This document shows positions 1 to 7,360 of a stretch of DNA of 64,000 bases, one piece after another. The stretch is taken from contig NZ_JAJHNP010000015.1 in assembly GCF_020819595.1 (NCBI RefSeq), forward strand, positions 146,014-210,013. Reading direction: 5' to 3'. Below the pieces are notes generated by a model, which saw nothing but the letters and a program-made list of their open reading frames with translations, had not been told where the DNA came from and searched no databases. How positions within the stretch are numbered: the first letter of the stretch is position 1; each line of letters opens with the position of its first letter. The position numbers and the translations under genes are program-made. The DNA comes from Streptomyces barringtoniae (GTDB lineage: Bacteria > Actinomycetota > Actinomycetes > Streptomycetales > Streptomycetaceae).

Positions 1-159
1 GTCGGCGGCGTGGTGATCGGCGACGTCCCGTCCTACCGCGCCGACCAGATGCCGTACGGCGGCGCCAAGCAGTCCGGTGTGGGCCGCGAAGGCGTGCGGT
101 TCGCGATGGAGGACTACACCTACGAGCGCGTGCTGGTCCTGACCGGTCTCGCGCTCTGA
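1..159 (+). CDS. C-terminal end of an aldehyde dehydrogenase family protein (partial)
   Basis: Only the last 52 codons are in the window; frame 1 is open from base 1 to a TGA at 157-159. The peptide contains MPYGGAKQSGVGREG, the conserved C-terminal signature of NAD(P)-dependent aldehyde dehydrogenases, followed by a short tail (YERVLVL). These enzymes oxidise aldehydes to acids in the cytoplasm. The substrate cannot be told from this fragment, since the catalytic Cys and Glu lie upstream. A perfect hairpin terminator follows within 25 bases, so this is the end of its transcription unit. The family assignment is sound; the specific enzyme is unknown. Confidence 0.85.
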   Translation, partial: VGGVVIGDVPSYRADQMPYGGAKQSGVGREGVRFAMEDYTYERVLVLTGLAL

Positions 160-181
160 CCTGCCACGGACAGGTCGGACG

Positions 182-220
182 GAACGGCCGGTGCCCACTG
201 TGCGGGGGCACCGGCCGTTC
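182..220 (+). terminator. Strong intrinsic-type hairpin after the aldehyde dehydrogenase gene
   Basis: Perfect 15-bp inverted repeat, arms 182-196 and 206-220, with a 9-base loop. There is no T-run, as is usual for Streptomyces terminators. It separates the aldehyde dehydrogenase gene from the S53 protease. Confidence 0.8.
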
Positions 221-266
221 GTGTTCCCGAAAGCTCTGGCCGGGTAAAGGATTCGGCATCGGCCGG

Positions 267-279
267 TCAATAATATTGA
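267..279. promoter_or_regulatory. AT-rich palindrome upstream of the S53 protease
   Basis: TCAATAATATTGA is a perfect 6+1+6 palindrome, conspicuously AT-rich for this genome, 82 bases before the protease start. It contains TAATAT, which could serve as a -10 hexamer, although no good -35 lies 17-18 bases upstream. It could be an operator, a promoter core, or both. Confidence 0.4.
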
Positions 280-360
280 TCTGTGCATGACTCAGTCGGC
301 CGTCTGTGTGTCTGCTAGGGCGACCGATCAAGTCCGACTTCGGACCACTCAGGGGAACAC

Positions 361-1728
361 ATGCACATAGCCCGTACCGGGCGCGGCCTCGCGGCCTCCG
401 CCGCCACTGCCGCACTCGTCGCCGCAGGACTGGCGACCATCTCCTCGGCAGGCGCCACCACCGCCGCGCCCGCCGGCGTGCCGCACACCTTCGCGCAGCC
501 GGCCGTCGCGGGGCAGACCCTCGTCCACGACGTGGCCAGCCCCCTCCCCATCGCCCAGTGCCAGGCCAAATGGCACATCAACTGCTACAACCCGCTCCAG
601 TACAGAACGGCGTACGACCTGAACCCGCTGTACAAGAAGGGCATCACGGGCAAGGGCCGTACGATCGTGATCGTCGACTCCTTCGGGTCCCCGACCGTCC
701 AGCACGACCTGGACGTCTACAGCAAGCAGTTCGGGCTGCCCAGCACCAAGGTCGACGTCGTCAAGTGGGGCCATGTCCCCAAGTTCGACCCGAAGAACTC
801 GGACATGACCGGCTGGGCCGGCGAGACCACGCTGGACGTCGAGATGGCCCACGCCGTCGCGCCGGGTGCGAAGATCGTGCTGGTGGAGACGGCGGTCTCG
901 GAGACCGAGGGCACCACCGGCCTGCCGGAGATGATGTCCGCCGAGAAGTACCTGATCGACCACGGTGTCGGCGACGTCATCACCCAGAGCTTCGGCGCCA
1001 CCGAGAACACCTTCCCGGGCTTCGACAAGGGCGACTTCTCCAGCATCAAGAAGCTCCGGTACGCCTTCGAGGCCGCGCAGCGCAAGCACGTGACCGTGCT
1101 CGCCTCCTCCGGTGACGGCGGCGCCACCGACATGAAGCTGGACGGCAAGACGTACTACAACAAGCGCGTCAACTCCTGGCCGTCGTCCGACCCGCTGGTC
1201 ACCTCCATCGGCGGCACCCAGCTCCACCTGAACGACAAGGGCGAGCGCGTCAAGCCGGACAGCGTCTACAACGACTACGGCGCGGGCGGCGGCGGCCAGT
1301 CCCACGTGTTCAACCGGCCGGCCTACCAGGACGGGGTCAAGAACGTCGTCGGCACCCGCCGCGGCACCCCGGACATCTCGATGGCCGCCGCGGTCAACGG
1401 CGGTGCCTGGGTGTACTCCAGCTACGACCCGACGGCCACCGGCTGGGACGTCTCCGGCGGCACCAGCGAGGCCAGCCCCCTGTTCTCGGGCATCGTCGCC
1501 CTCGCCGACCAGGCGGGCGGCCACCGCGTGGGCAACATCAACGCGGCCCTCTACACCCTGCTGAAGCAGAAGAACCCGGGCGTCGTCGACGTCAACGACG
1601 GCACCGACAACAGCTACCAGGGCGTGAAGGGCTACAAGGCCGTCAACGGCTACGACATGGCCACCGGCGTGGGCACCCTGGACGCCCTGCGCTTCGTGCC
1701 GGCCCTCGCCAAGGCGAGCCGCGGCTGA
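361..1728 (+). CDS. Secreted S53 (sedolisin-family) serine-carboxyl peptidase
   Basis: 455 residues. The N-terminus (MHIARTGRGL followed by a hydrophobic Ala/Val/Leu stretch to about residue 32) is a Sec signal peptide, so the enzyme should be exported. The S53 catalytic residues can be placed: Glu155 and Asp159 in ETTLDVE, the oxyanion Asp252 in ASSGDGG, and the nucleophile Ser369 in SGGTSEASP. Family enzymes cleave proteins at acidic pH. A C-terminal Asp-rich segment (VVDVNDGTD) fits the Ca2+ site of the family. The long kumamolisin-type propeptide common in S53 enzymes is not evident: mature-like sequence begins soon after the signal peptide. A GGGG-type ribosome site (CAGGGGAAC) sits just before the ATG. 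The gene is monocistronic, flanked by hairpins. Confidence 0.9.
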   Translation: MHIARTGRGLAASAATAALVAAGLATISSAGATTAAPAGVPHTFAQPAVAGQTLVHDVASPLPIAQCQAKWHINCYNPLQYRTAYDLNPLYKKGITGKGRTIVIVDSFGSPTVQHDLDVYSKQFGLPSTKVDVVKWGHVPKFDPKNSDMTGWAGETTLDVEMAHAVAPGAKIVLVETAVSETEGTTGLPEMMSAEKYLIDHGVGDVITQSFGATENTFPGFDKGDFSSIKKLRYAFEAAQRKHVTVLASSGDGGATDMKLDGKTYYNKRVNSWPSSDPLVTSIGGTQLHLNDKGERVKPDSVYNDYGAGGGGQSHVFNRPAYQDGVKNVVGTRRGTPDISMAAAVNGGAWVYSSYDPTATGWDVSGGTSEASPLFSGIVALADQAGGHRVGNINAALYTLLKQKNPGVVDVNDGTDNSYQGVKGYKAVNGYDMATGVGTLDALRFVPALAKASRG

Positions 1729-1771
1729 CGAGTCCGACACCCTGACGCCCGCGGTCGCACGTCACCGCACG

Positions 1772-2190
1772 TCAGCCTGCAGAAGGGGCCCGGCACCGCT
1801 GCCTTTCGGTGCCGGGCCCCGTCCCGTCGTCGGCCGATCCGGACCCTCGACCGGAGAAGCCGACGTGCGCGAGCCGCAGCGGGCCGCGCAGCCTGAGGCG
1901 GACGTCGTGCACGCCGGCGGCGGCGATGGCGGCGATGGCGGCGCCCAGGGTGGTGTAGGCGTAGGCGCCTGCGGTGGGGGTGGACGGTGCCAGGTTGGCC
2001 AGCACCGGGCCGCCGTCCAGGGACACCTCCAGCACGCCCTCGCCCGCCACCTGCGCCGTCACCTCGCCCACCCCCGTACCGAAGTCGCAGGAGCGGTGGA
2101 CGAGTTCGGCCGTGCCGCCGTGCGCCGGTGTCACCGCGTCGCCCGCCGTCCTCGTCCGGTCCACGATCGCGATGCCGGACTGCTCGTCGA
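1772..2190 (-). pseudogene. C-terminal fragment of a carbohydrate-active enzyme (CBM6-like module)
   Basis: Minus-strand reading from about 2190 gives FDEQSGIAIVDRTRTAGD, then a beta-rich stretch ending VHDVRLRLRGPLRLAHVGFSG. This is typical of the CBM6-type carbohydrate-binding tail on Streptomyces glycoside hydrolases. The catalytic part is missing: at about 2190 the coding similarity stops and plus-strand GH12-like sequence begins. The reading frame runs past the usual FSG end and through the protease terminator before stopping at 1772. I read this as the stranded 3' end of a deleted gene. The CBM6 assignment is from memory of the family and is moderate; the truncation is clear. Confidence 0.55.
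1785..1820. terminator. Hairpin terminator after the S53 protease gene
   Basis: Perfect 14-bp stem, arms 1785-1798 and 1807-1820, with an 8-base loop (CTGCCTTT). It lies 56 bases past the protease stop. An ORF on the opposite strand, from a degraded glycosidase tail, reads straight through it, which suggests that ORF has lost its own stop. Confidence 0.8.
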
Positions 2191-2464
2191 AGCAACGACA
2201 TCTGGGGCGCCGGCGCCGGCAGCCCGTGCATCTGGGCCGACTCCGGCACCAACTGGGGCGTCTGGGCGGTCAACAAGACCGGCGCCGTCGGCCCGCTCGG
2301 CACCTCCCAGGGCACCCTCACCCTCGGCGACTCCACCTGGACCGTCTACAAGGGCAACAACGGCTCCAACGACGTCTTCTCCTTCGTCCGCAGCTCCAAC
2401 GCCGGCTCGGGCACGGTGAACATCCTGCCGATCCTGAAGTGGATCAAGGAGTCGCACACGATCG
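2191..2464 (+). pseudogene. Internal fragment resembling a GH12-type endoglucanase
   Basis: Plus-strand frame starting at 2191 reads SNDIWGAGAGSPCIWADSG, then TNWGVWAVNKTG, WTVYKGNNGSNDVFSFV and TVNILPILKWIKE. This is the beta-sandwich pattern of GH12-like cellulases or xyloglucanases. There is no start codon, signal peptide or complete domain. Both ends abut unrelated minus-strand fragments (near 2190 and 2450), so about 90 codons remain of a gene normally above 220 codons. It cannot be functional. The family assignment is tentative (GH12 or a close structural relative); the fragment status is well supported. Confidence 0.55.
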
Positions 2465-3303
2465 CCGATAGGGGCAGGCCCCGGCGCTTGTACTCCCGTG
2501 CCACGTCCAGGAGTTCGCTCTGCGTGCGGTAGCGCAGCTTGCACTGCCAGAAGCCGGCCGCCCACTCCGGCAGCATCGGGGAGCGCCCGGTCACCGCGCT
2601 GTAGGCGCGCTGCCCGTCGGCCGGCGTGCCCGCCGTGATCCAGTAGTCGATCTGCCGGGCCGAGTCCGCTACCCAGCGGGTGCCGTTGCCCGCCAGTTCC
2701 CCCCGGCCGATCGCCGGGTTGTTCCACAGCAGGGTGTAGCCCCGGCTGGACACCAGCACCGGCACGCTCACCTCGGCGTTGCGCTGCACGAGGTCCAGCA
2801 CCAGGCCCTTTTGGTCCAGGCGCCCGTGCTGGTGCTGGCCCAGGACGTACAGCTTCTCGCCCTCGCAGGCGGCGAACCGCTGCTCAAGGCGGTGGTGGCC
2901 GTTGCCGACCGCCGTGTACAGCCGCGACCCCGGCCACCAGAAGTGGGCCCGCTCCTCGGCGAGCAGCTCCGTACGGTCCTCGGTGCGCAGAAAGCGGACC
3001 AGGCCCTCGGCGCTCACCTCGGCGGTCAGTGCGCCGACCGTCAGCCGCGCCGCGCCGCCACCGATCTCGACCCCGGCGTCCTTGTGCGGGCGGGGAGTCG
3101 AGGAGCGCGCCCGGGAGCCCCTCCAGCACCGGGCCGCCGAGCCGGGCGCGCACCCGGACCGCGTCCGGATCCCACGGCTCGATCCGCACCGTCTCCTGAC
3201 GGCCGCTCCACTCCAGCGCGCCGTCCCGCTCGCGGAAGGTGCCGACGGTGGGGGAGGACCGGGCGAGGCTGACCTTGGGCTGCGCGACGGCATGCTGGTT
3301 CAC
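2450..3303 (-). pseudogene. N-terminal part of a GH31 alpha-xylosidase, truncated and frameshifted
   Basis: Likely start is GTG 3303 (preceded by CAGGATCAC). The first about 70 codons (ending GALLDSPP) are in one frame. Near 3090 similarity moves to another frame (PHKDAGVEIGG). The protein then runs through RLYTAVGNGHH and WAAGFWQCKLRYRTQ to LPLSAIVCD, where it stops matching at about 2450. WAAGFWQCKLRYR and the IVCD strand are characteristic of GH31 enzymes of the YicI alpha-xylosidase type. The catalytic Asp of these enzymes lies further downstream and is gone. Two independent lesions, a frameshift and loss of the C-terminal half, make it a pseudogene. It lies just after the LacI-type gene on the same strand and was presumably its regulatory target. 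Confidence 0.75.
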
Positions 3304-3384
3304 GGCGTGATCCTGAAACAGTGCGGACAGGGTCAAGGCAGGCGGAGCCGTGCCCCGGACGCACCGGAGCCACGGGAAGGTACG

Positions 3385-4362
3385 TCAGGACGCGGCCGGC
3401 GCCGGTCCCGAACTCGCCCGTACCGTCAGCTCGGGCACGATCAGCACGACCTCGTCGCCGCCCCGCCCGTCCAGCTTGGCCACCAGGTGCTCGACCGCGT
3501 ACCGGCCCATCTCCTGCGCCGGGATGGCGACCGAGGTCAGCCGGACCGAGGCCTGCACGGCGACCTGGTCCGGGCAGACCGCGACCACGGACACGTCCTC
3601 CGGCACGGCCCGTCCCTGCTGGCGCAGCAGCGCGAGCAGCGGCTCCACCGCCGACTCGTTCTGCACCACGAACCCGGTCGTCGCCGGGCGCTCGTCGAGG
3701 ATCCGGGCCAGGGTCACCGCCATCGCGTCGTATCCGCCGTCGCACGGGCGGTGCAGCACCCGCACGCCCGTCTCGCGGGCCCGGGAACGCAGTCCGTCGA
3801 GGGTGCGCTCGGCGAATCCGGTGTGGCGCTCGTAGACGGCCGGGGCCTCGCCGATGACAGCGACGTCACGGTGCCCGAGCGCCGCCAGATGCTCCACGCA
3901 CAGCGCGCCCGTCGCACTCCAGTCCAGGTCCACGCAGGTCAGACCGTCCGTGTCGGCGGGCAGGCCGATGAGCACCGAGGGCCGGTCGGTCTGCCTGAGC
4001 AGCGGCAGCCGCTGGTCCTCCAGCTCGACGTCCATCAGGATCATCGCGTCGGGCCCCTCCTCCCCGGTGAGGAGGAGGACGTCGTAGCCGTGGGTGCGGG
4101 CCGTGGCGGCCGCCGCGATGGCGATCTCCATCATCACCGGCACGTACATGTCGGTGCGCAGCGGGATCATCAGCGCGATGATGTTCGACCGCTTGCCGGC
4201 CAGGGCGCGGGCGCCGGCATTGGGGTGGTAGCCCAGTTCCCGGATGCTCTGCTCGACCCGCTGCCGGGTGGTCGCGGAGATGGACCGCTTGCCGCTGAGG
4301 ACATGGCTCACCGTGCTCGCCGAGACTCCGGCGTGCTGGGCGACCTCGGCAAGGGTGACCAT
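3385..4362 (-). CDS. LacI/GalR-family transcriptional regulator
   Basis: 325 residues. The N-terminal helix-turn-helix begins MVTLAEVAQHAGVSASTVSHVLSG, followed by the hinge region GYHPNAGARALAG. Residues about 60-325 form the periplasmic-binding-protein-like sugar-sensing domain (starting NIIALMIP). Such proteins repress carbohydrate-uptake or glycosidase genes until an inducer sugar binds. The start at 4362 is fixed by the HTH, which begins at residue 2. A perfect palindromic operator core (GAAGCGCTTC) lies 18 bases upstream and a second copy 93 bases further, implying autoregulation. The presumed target, a GH31 alpha-xylosidase immediately downstream on the same strand, is now a truncated remnant. 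Apparently intact and full length. Confidence 0.92.
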   Translation of the reverse strand: MVTLAEVAQHAGVSASTVSHVLSGKRSISATTRQRVEQSIRELGYHPNAGARALAGKRSNIIALMIPLRTDMYVPVMMEIAIAAAATARTHGYDVLLLTGEEGPDAMILMDVELEDQRLPLLRQTDRPSVLIGLPADTDGLTCVDLDWSATGALCVEHLAALGHRDVAVIGEAPAVYERHTGFAERTLDGLRSRARETGVRVLHRPCDGGYDAMAVTLARILDERPATTGFVVQNESAVEPLLALLRQQGRAVPEDVSVVAVCPDQVAVQASVRLTSVAIPAQEMGRYAVEHLVAKLDGRGGDEVVLIVPELTVRASSGPAPAAS

Positions 4363-4378
4363 CCGTGCTCCAAGCCTT

Positions 4379-4393
4379 GTGAAGCGCTTCGAC
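4379..4393. promoter_or_regulatory. LacI-family operator O1 (imperfect outer arms)
   Basis: GTGAAGCGCTTCGAC: the 10-bp core GAAGCGCTTC is a perfect palindrome with the central CG typical of LacI/GalR sites. One outer base breaks symmetry. It lies 17-31 bases upstream of the regulator's ATG, where binding would block its transcription or early elongation. Confidence 0.75.
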
Positions 4394-4470
4394 CGACCGC
4401 GCGTTGCTTACGGGGGCGAGTGAGGATGAGATTGACGCCAGCCTCAGCCAGGGCTGGGAGTCCAGAAGCT

Positions 4471-4486
4471 GTCGAAGCGCTTCGAC
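4471..4486. promoter_or_regulatory. LacI-family operator O2 (perfect palindrome)
   Basis: GTCGAAGCGCTTCGAC is a perfect 16-bp palindrome sharing its core with O1. The centres are 93 bp apart, about nine helical turns, so looping or cooperative binding by a tetramer is possible. Its position between divergent genes could also let it affect the acyl-CoA dehydrogenase promoter. Confidence 0.78.
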
Positions 4487-4684
4487 TGCTTTTCCCGGGA
4501 GGTGGTACGAGGCGCGCGCCGGGAAACCAGTACACACCCGCGCGTGGAGTATCCGGCCGGGCTTTCGGCCGGATGGACGCGCGAGGGGTGGTGGGGTCGG
4601 CCCGTTTCGGGTACCAACGATCCAGTAGCACTGGTCGGTAACGAACGGTCCAATTCATCCCTCTTCGCGGCGAGGTGAGCCTCA

Positions 4685-6622
4685 ATGTCCGCCCCCACCA
4701 AGTCACGCACCAATGTCACCGAGCGCGAGGCACGTCGGGTGGCGGAGGCCGCCCGGCAGCAGGACTGGCACAAGCCCAGCTTCGCCAAGGAACTGTTCCT
4801 CGGGCGCTTCCGGCTCGACCTCATCCACCCCCACCCGCTCCCGGACCCCGACAGCGTCCGGCGTGGCGAGGAGTTCCTCGGCAAGCTGCGCGCGTTCTGC
4901 GAGTCCACGATCGACTCCGCCCGCATCGAGCGCGAGGCCCGCATCCCCGACGAGGTCGTGACCGGCCTGAAGGAACTCGGCGCCTTCGGCATGAAGATCG
5001 ACCCCAAGTACGACGGTCTCGGCCTCACCCAGCTCTACTACAACAAGGCCCTCGCCCTGGTCGGCTCCGCCAGCCCCGCCGTCGGCGCGCTGCTCTCCGC
5101 CCACCAGTCGATCGGCGTACCCCAGCCGCTGAAGCTCTTCGGCACCCAGGAGCAGAAGGACACCTTCCTGCCCCGCTGCGCCCGCACCGACATCTCCGCC
5201 TTCCTGCTCACCGAGCCGGACGTCGGCTCCGACCCGGCCCGCCTCGCCACCACGGCCGTACCCGACGGCGACACCTACGTCCTCGACGGGGTGAAGCTGT
5301 GGACCACCAACGGGGTGGTCGCCGACCTGCTCGTCGTCATGGCGCGGGTACCGAAGTCCGAGGGGCACAAGGGCGGCATCACCGCGTTCGTGGTGGAGGC
5401 GACCGCGGAGGGCGTCACCGTCGAGAACCGCAACGTCTTCATGGGCCTGCGTGGCATCGAGAACGGCGTCACCCGCTTCCACCAGGTGCGGGTCCCGGCC
5501 GCCAACCGGATCGGCCCGGAGGGCGCCGGCCTGAAGATCGCGCTCACCACCCTGAACACCGGGCGGCTGTCGCTGCCGGCGATGTGCGCGGGCGCCGGGA
5601 AATGGTGCCTGAAGATCGCCCGCGAGTGGTCGGCGGAGCGCGAGCAGTGGGGCAAGCCGGTCGCGCTGCACGAGGCCGTCGGCTCCAAGATCAGCTTCAT
5701 CGCGGCCACCACCTTCGCCCTGGAGGCCGTCCTGGACCTGTCCTCGCAGATGGCCGACGAGGACCGCAACGACATCCGCATCGAAGCCGCACTCGCCAAG
5801 CTCTACGGCTCCGAGATGGCCTGGAAGATGGCCGACGAACTGGTCCAGATCCGCGGCGGACGCGGCTACGAGACGGCCGAGTCCCTCAGGGCCCGCGGCG
5901 AGCGCGCGGTTCCGGCCGAGCAGATCCTGCGCGACCTGCGCATCAACCGCATCTTCGAGGGCTCCACGGAGATCATGCACCTGCTGATCGCCCGCGAGGC
6001 CGTCGACGCCCACCTCTCGGTCGCCGGTGACCTCATCGACCCCGACAAGTCCCTGTCCGACAAGGCGAAGGCGGGCGCGAACGCAGGCGTGTTCTACGCC
6101 AAGTGGCTGCCCAAGCTGGTCGCCGGGCCCGGACAACTGCCCACCGCGTACGGCCAGTTCAAGAACGGAGTCGACCTGTCCGGGCATCTGCGCTACGTCG
6201 AGCGCACCGCCCGCAAACTGGCCCGCTCCACCTTCTACGCCATGTCCCGCTGGCAGGGCCGGATGGAGACCAAGCAGGGCTTCCTCGGGCGCATCGTGGA
6301 CATCGGCGCCGAGCTGTTCGCGATGAGCGCGGCCTGCGTCCGGGCCGAGCTGCTGCGCAGCCGGGACGACCACGGCCGCGAGGCCTACCAGCTGGCCGAC
6401 GCCTTCTGCCGGCAGGCCCGCATCCGGATCGAGGAACTCTTCGACCGGCTGTGGACCAACACCGACGCCCTCGACCGCAAGGTGGTCAAGGGCGTGCTCG
6501 GCGGGGCCTACACGTGGCTCGAGGAAGGCGTCGTCGATCCGTCCGGGGACGGCCCGTGGATCGCCGACGCGACCCCCGGCGCCTCCACGCGGGAGAGCGA
6601 GCGCCGCCCCTTCGGGGACTGA
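4685..6622 (+). CDS. Acyl-CoA dehydrogenase family protein (long form)
   Basis: 645 residues, longer than the roughly 380-400 of classical acyl-CoA dehydrogenases. It resembles the long FadE-type enzymes with a C-terminal extension. FAD/acyl-CoA fold markers are present: LLTEPDVGSDPARL, LDGVKLWTTNG, FMGLRGIENGVTRFH, IRGGRGYE, and IFEGSTEIMHLLIARE, which carries the usual catalytic Glu region. From about residue 450 a helical extension follows. It should oxidise an acyl-CoA to the 2-enoyl-CoA with FAD in the cytoplasm; chain length is unknown. The start ATG 4685 is preceded by GAGGTGAG at 4671-4678. It is read divergently from the LacI-type regulator and stands alone. Confidence 0.9.
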   Translation: MSAPTKSRTNVTEREARRVAEAARQQDWHKPSFAKELFLGRFRLDLIHPHPLPDPDSVRRGEEFLGKLRAFCESTIDSARIEREARIPDEVVTGLKELGAFGMKIDPKYDGLGLTQLYYNKALALVGSASPAVGALLSAHQSIGVPQPLKLFGTQEQKDTFLPRCARTDISAFLLTEPDVGSDPARLATTAVPDGDTYVLDGVKLWTTNGVVADLLVVMARVPKSEGHKGGITAFVVEATAEGVTVENRNVFMGLRGIENGVTRFHQVRVPAANRIGPEGAGLKIALTTLNTGRLSLPAMCAGAGKWCLKIAREWSAEREQWGKPVALHEAVGSKISFIAATTFALEAVLDLSSQMADEDRNDIRIEAALAKLYGSEMAWKMADELVQIRGGRGYETAESLRARGERAVPAEQILRDLRINRIFEGSTEIMHLLIAREAVDAHLSVAGDLIDPDKSLSDKAKAGANAGVFYAKWLPKLVAGPGQLPTAYGQFKNGVDLSGHLRYVERTARKLARSTFYAMSRWQGRMETKQGFLGRIVDIGAELFAMSAACVRAELLRSRDDHGREAYQLADAFCRQARIRIEELFDRLWTNTDALDRKVVKGVLGGAYTWLEEGVVDPSGDGPWIADATPGASTRESERRPFGD

Positions 6623-6660
6623 GCCGCCCTCCCGCCTGTCGACCGGGTGCCCGGGGCGGG

Positions 6661-7134
6661 TCAGTTGCCCCAGGTGCCCTGGTTCACGGCGCAGTTCCAG
6701 CCCGAGCCGTGCAGGGTGAACTTCAGCTGGTAGCTACGGGTGTTGAGCAGGTGTGTGGGGATCCTCATGCCCAGGCTCGCCCTGCCCTTGAACGTCCCCG
6801 CGTAGACGGACACCGAGGTGGTCGAGTTGTGGGTGATCCTGCCGCCGGTGGGCTTGGCCTTGCCGAAGCGGAGGTTCTTGACGTTCGTGACGCTGAACGT
6901 GACCTTCTTGAAGCTCGTGGCCGTCTTGCTCTTGATGCCGAAGTACAGGCCCCCGTTGGTGACCCAGCCGTGCGAGTCGACGTAGAAGCGGCTCGGGTAC
7001 ACGATGTTGATCGGGCAGCCGGTGCTCTGCGGAGCCCGGGTGGCGGCGGCCGCGCCCCCGGCGAAAGCGAGCTGAGTGGCTGCCAGCACGCCGGCGGTGG
7101 CCAGCGCGGCCGCGGTCGTACGCATGCGGTTCAA
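6661..7134 (-). CDS. Small secreted protein, conserved in streptomycetes, function unknown
   Basis: 157 residues from the proposed TTG start at 7134. GGAGG lies 9 bases upstream of that TTG, whereas the next ATG (7125) would be 18 bases away. The N-terminus (NRMRTTAAALATAGVLAATQ, cleavage likely after AGGAAAA) is a signal peptide. The mature part of about 125 residues is beta-rich, with two cysteines (STGCPI and GWNCAVN) that could form a disulfide joining its ends, and short Lys/Thr-rich strands. No enzyme motif is visible. I do not recognise a named family. It converges on the acyl-CoA dehydrogenase gene. Confidence 0.75.
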   Translation of the reverse strand: MNRMRTTAAALATAGVLAATQLAFAGGAAAATRAPQSTGCPINIVYPSRFYVDSHGWVTNGGLYFGIKSKTATSFKKVTFSVTNVKNLRFGKAKPTGGRITHNSTTSVSVYAGTFKGRASLGMRIPTHLLNTRSYQLKFTLHGSGWNCAVNQGTWGN

Positions 7135-7360
7135 GGTGATGTTCCTCCCCCTGTTGTTCCCCCAGTTGTGCGCGCCCTTCGCGAAGGGCGCCACGGGAAG
7201 GATGCCATCACCGGCGGCCGAAAGCGCGCGATTTCAGAAATATGATCTTCACCACGCCTTGACAACGGGAAAACCCTCCATCCGGCGACGAAAGACGTTC
7301 ACGCACCCGCCCGGGGGACGCCCTGTCCTGCCGGTCACCGGTTGCGGCAACAATGGGGGG

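Larger units (their letters stand above)
4363..4684. other. Divergent intergenic region between the LacI-type gene and the acyl-CoA dehydrogenase
   Basis: 322 bases carrying two LacI-type palindromes (4379-4393 and 4471-4486) and the ribosome site GAGGTGAG (4671-4678) of the acyl-CoA dehydrogenase. No gene or RNA was recognised in it. Confidence 0.7.

Noticed and set aside
349..1740. 463-codon open frame on the minus strand opposite the S53 protease
   Set aside because: Antisense shadow of a GC-rich gene; Val/Gly/Asp-rich composition, no ribosome site or motif, and it spans the protease on the opposite strand.
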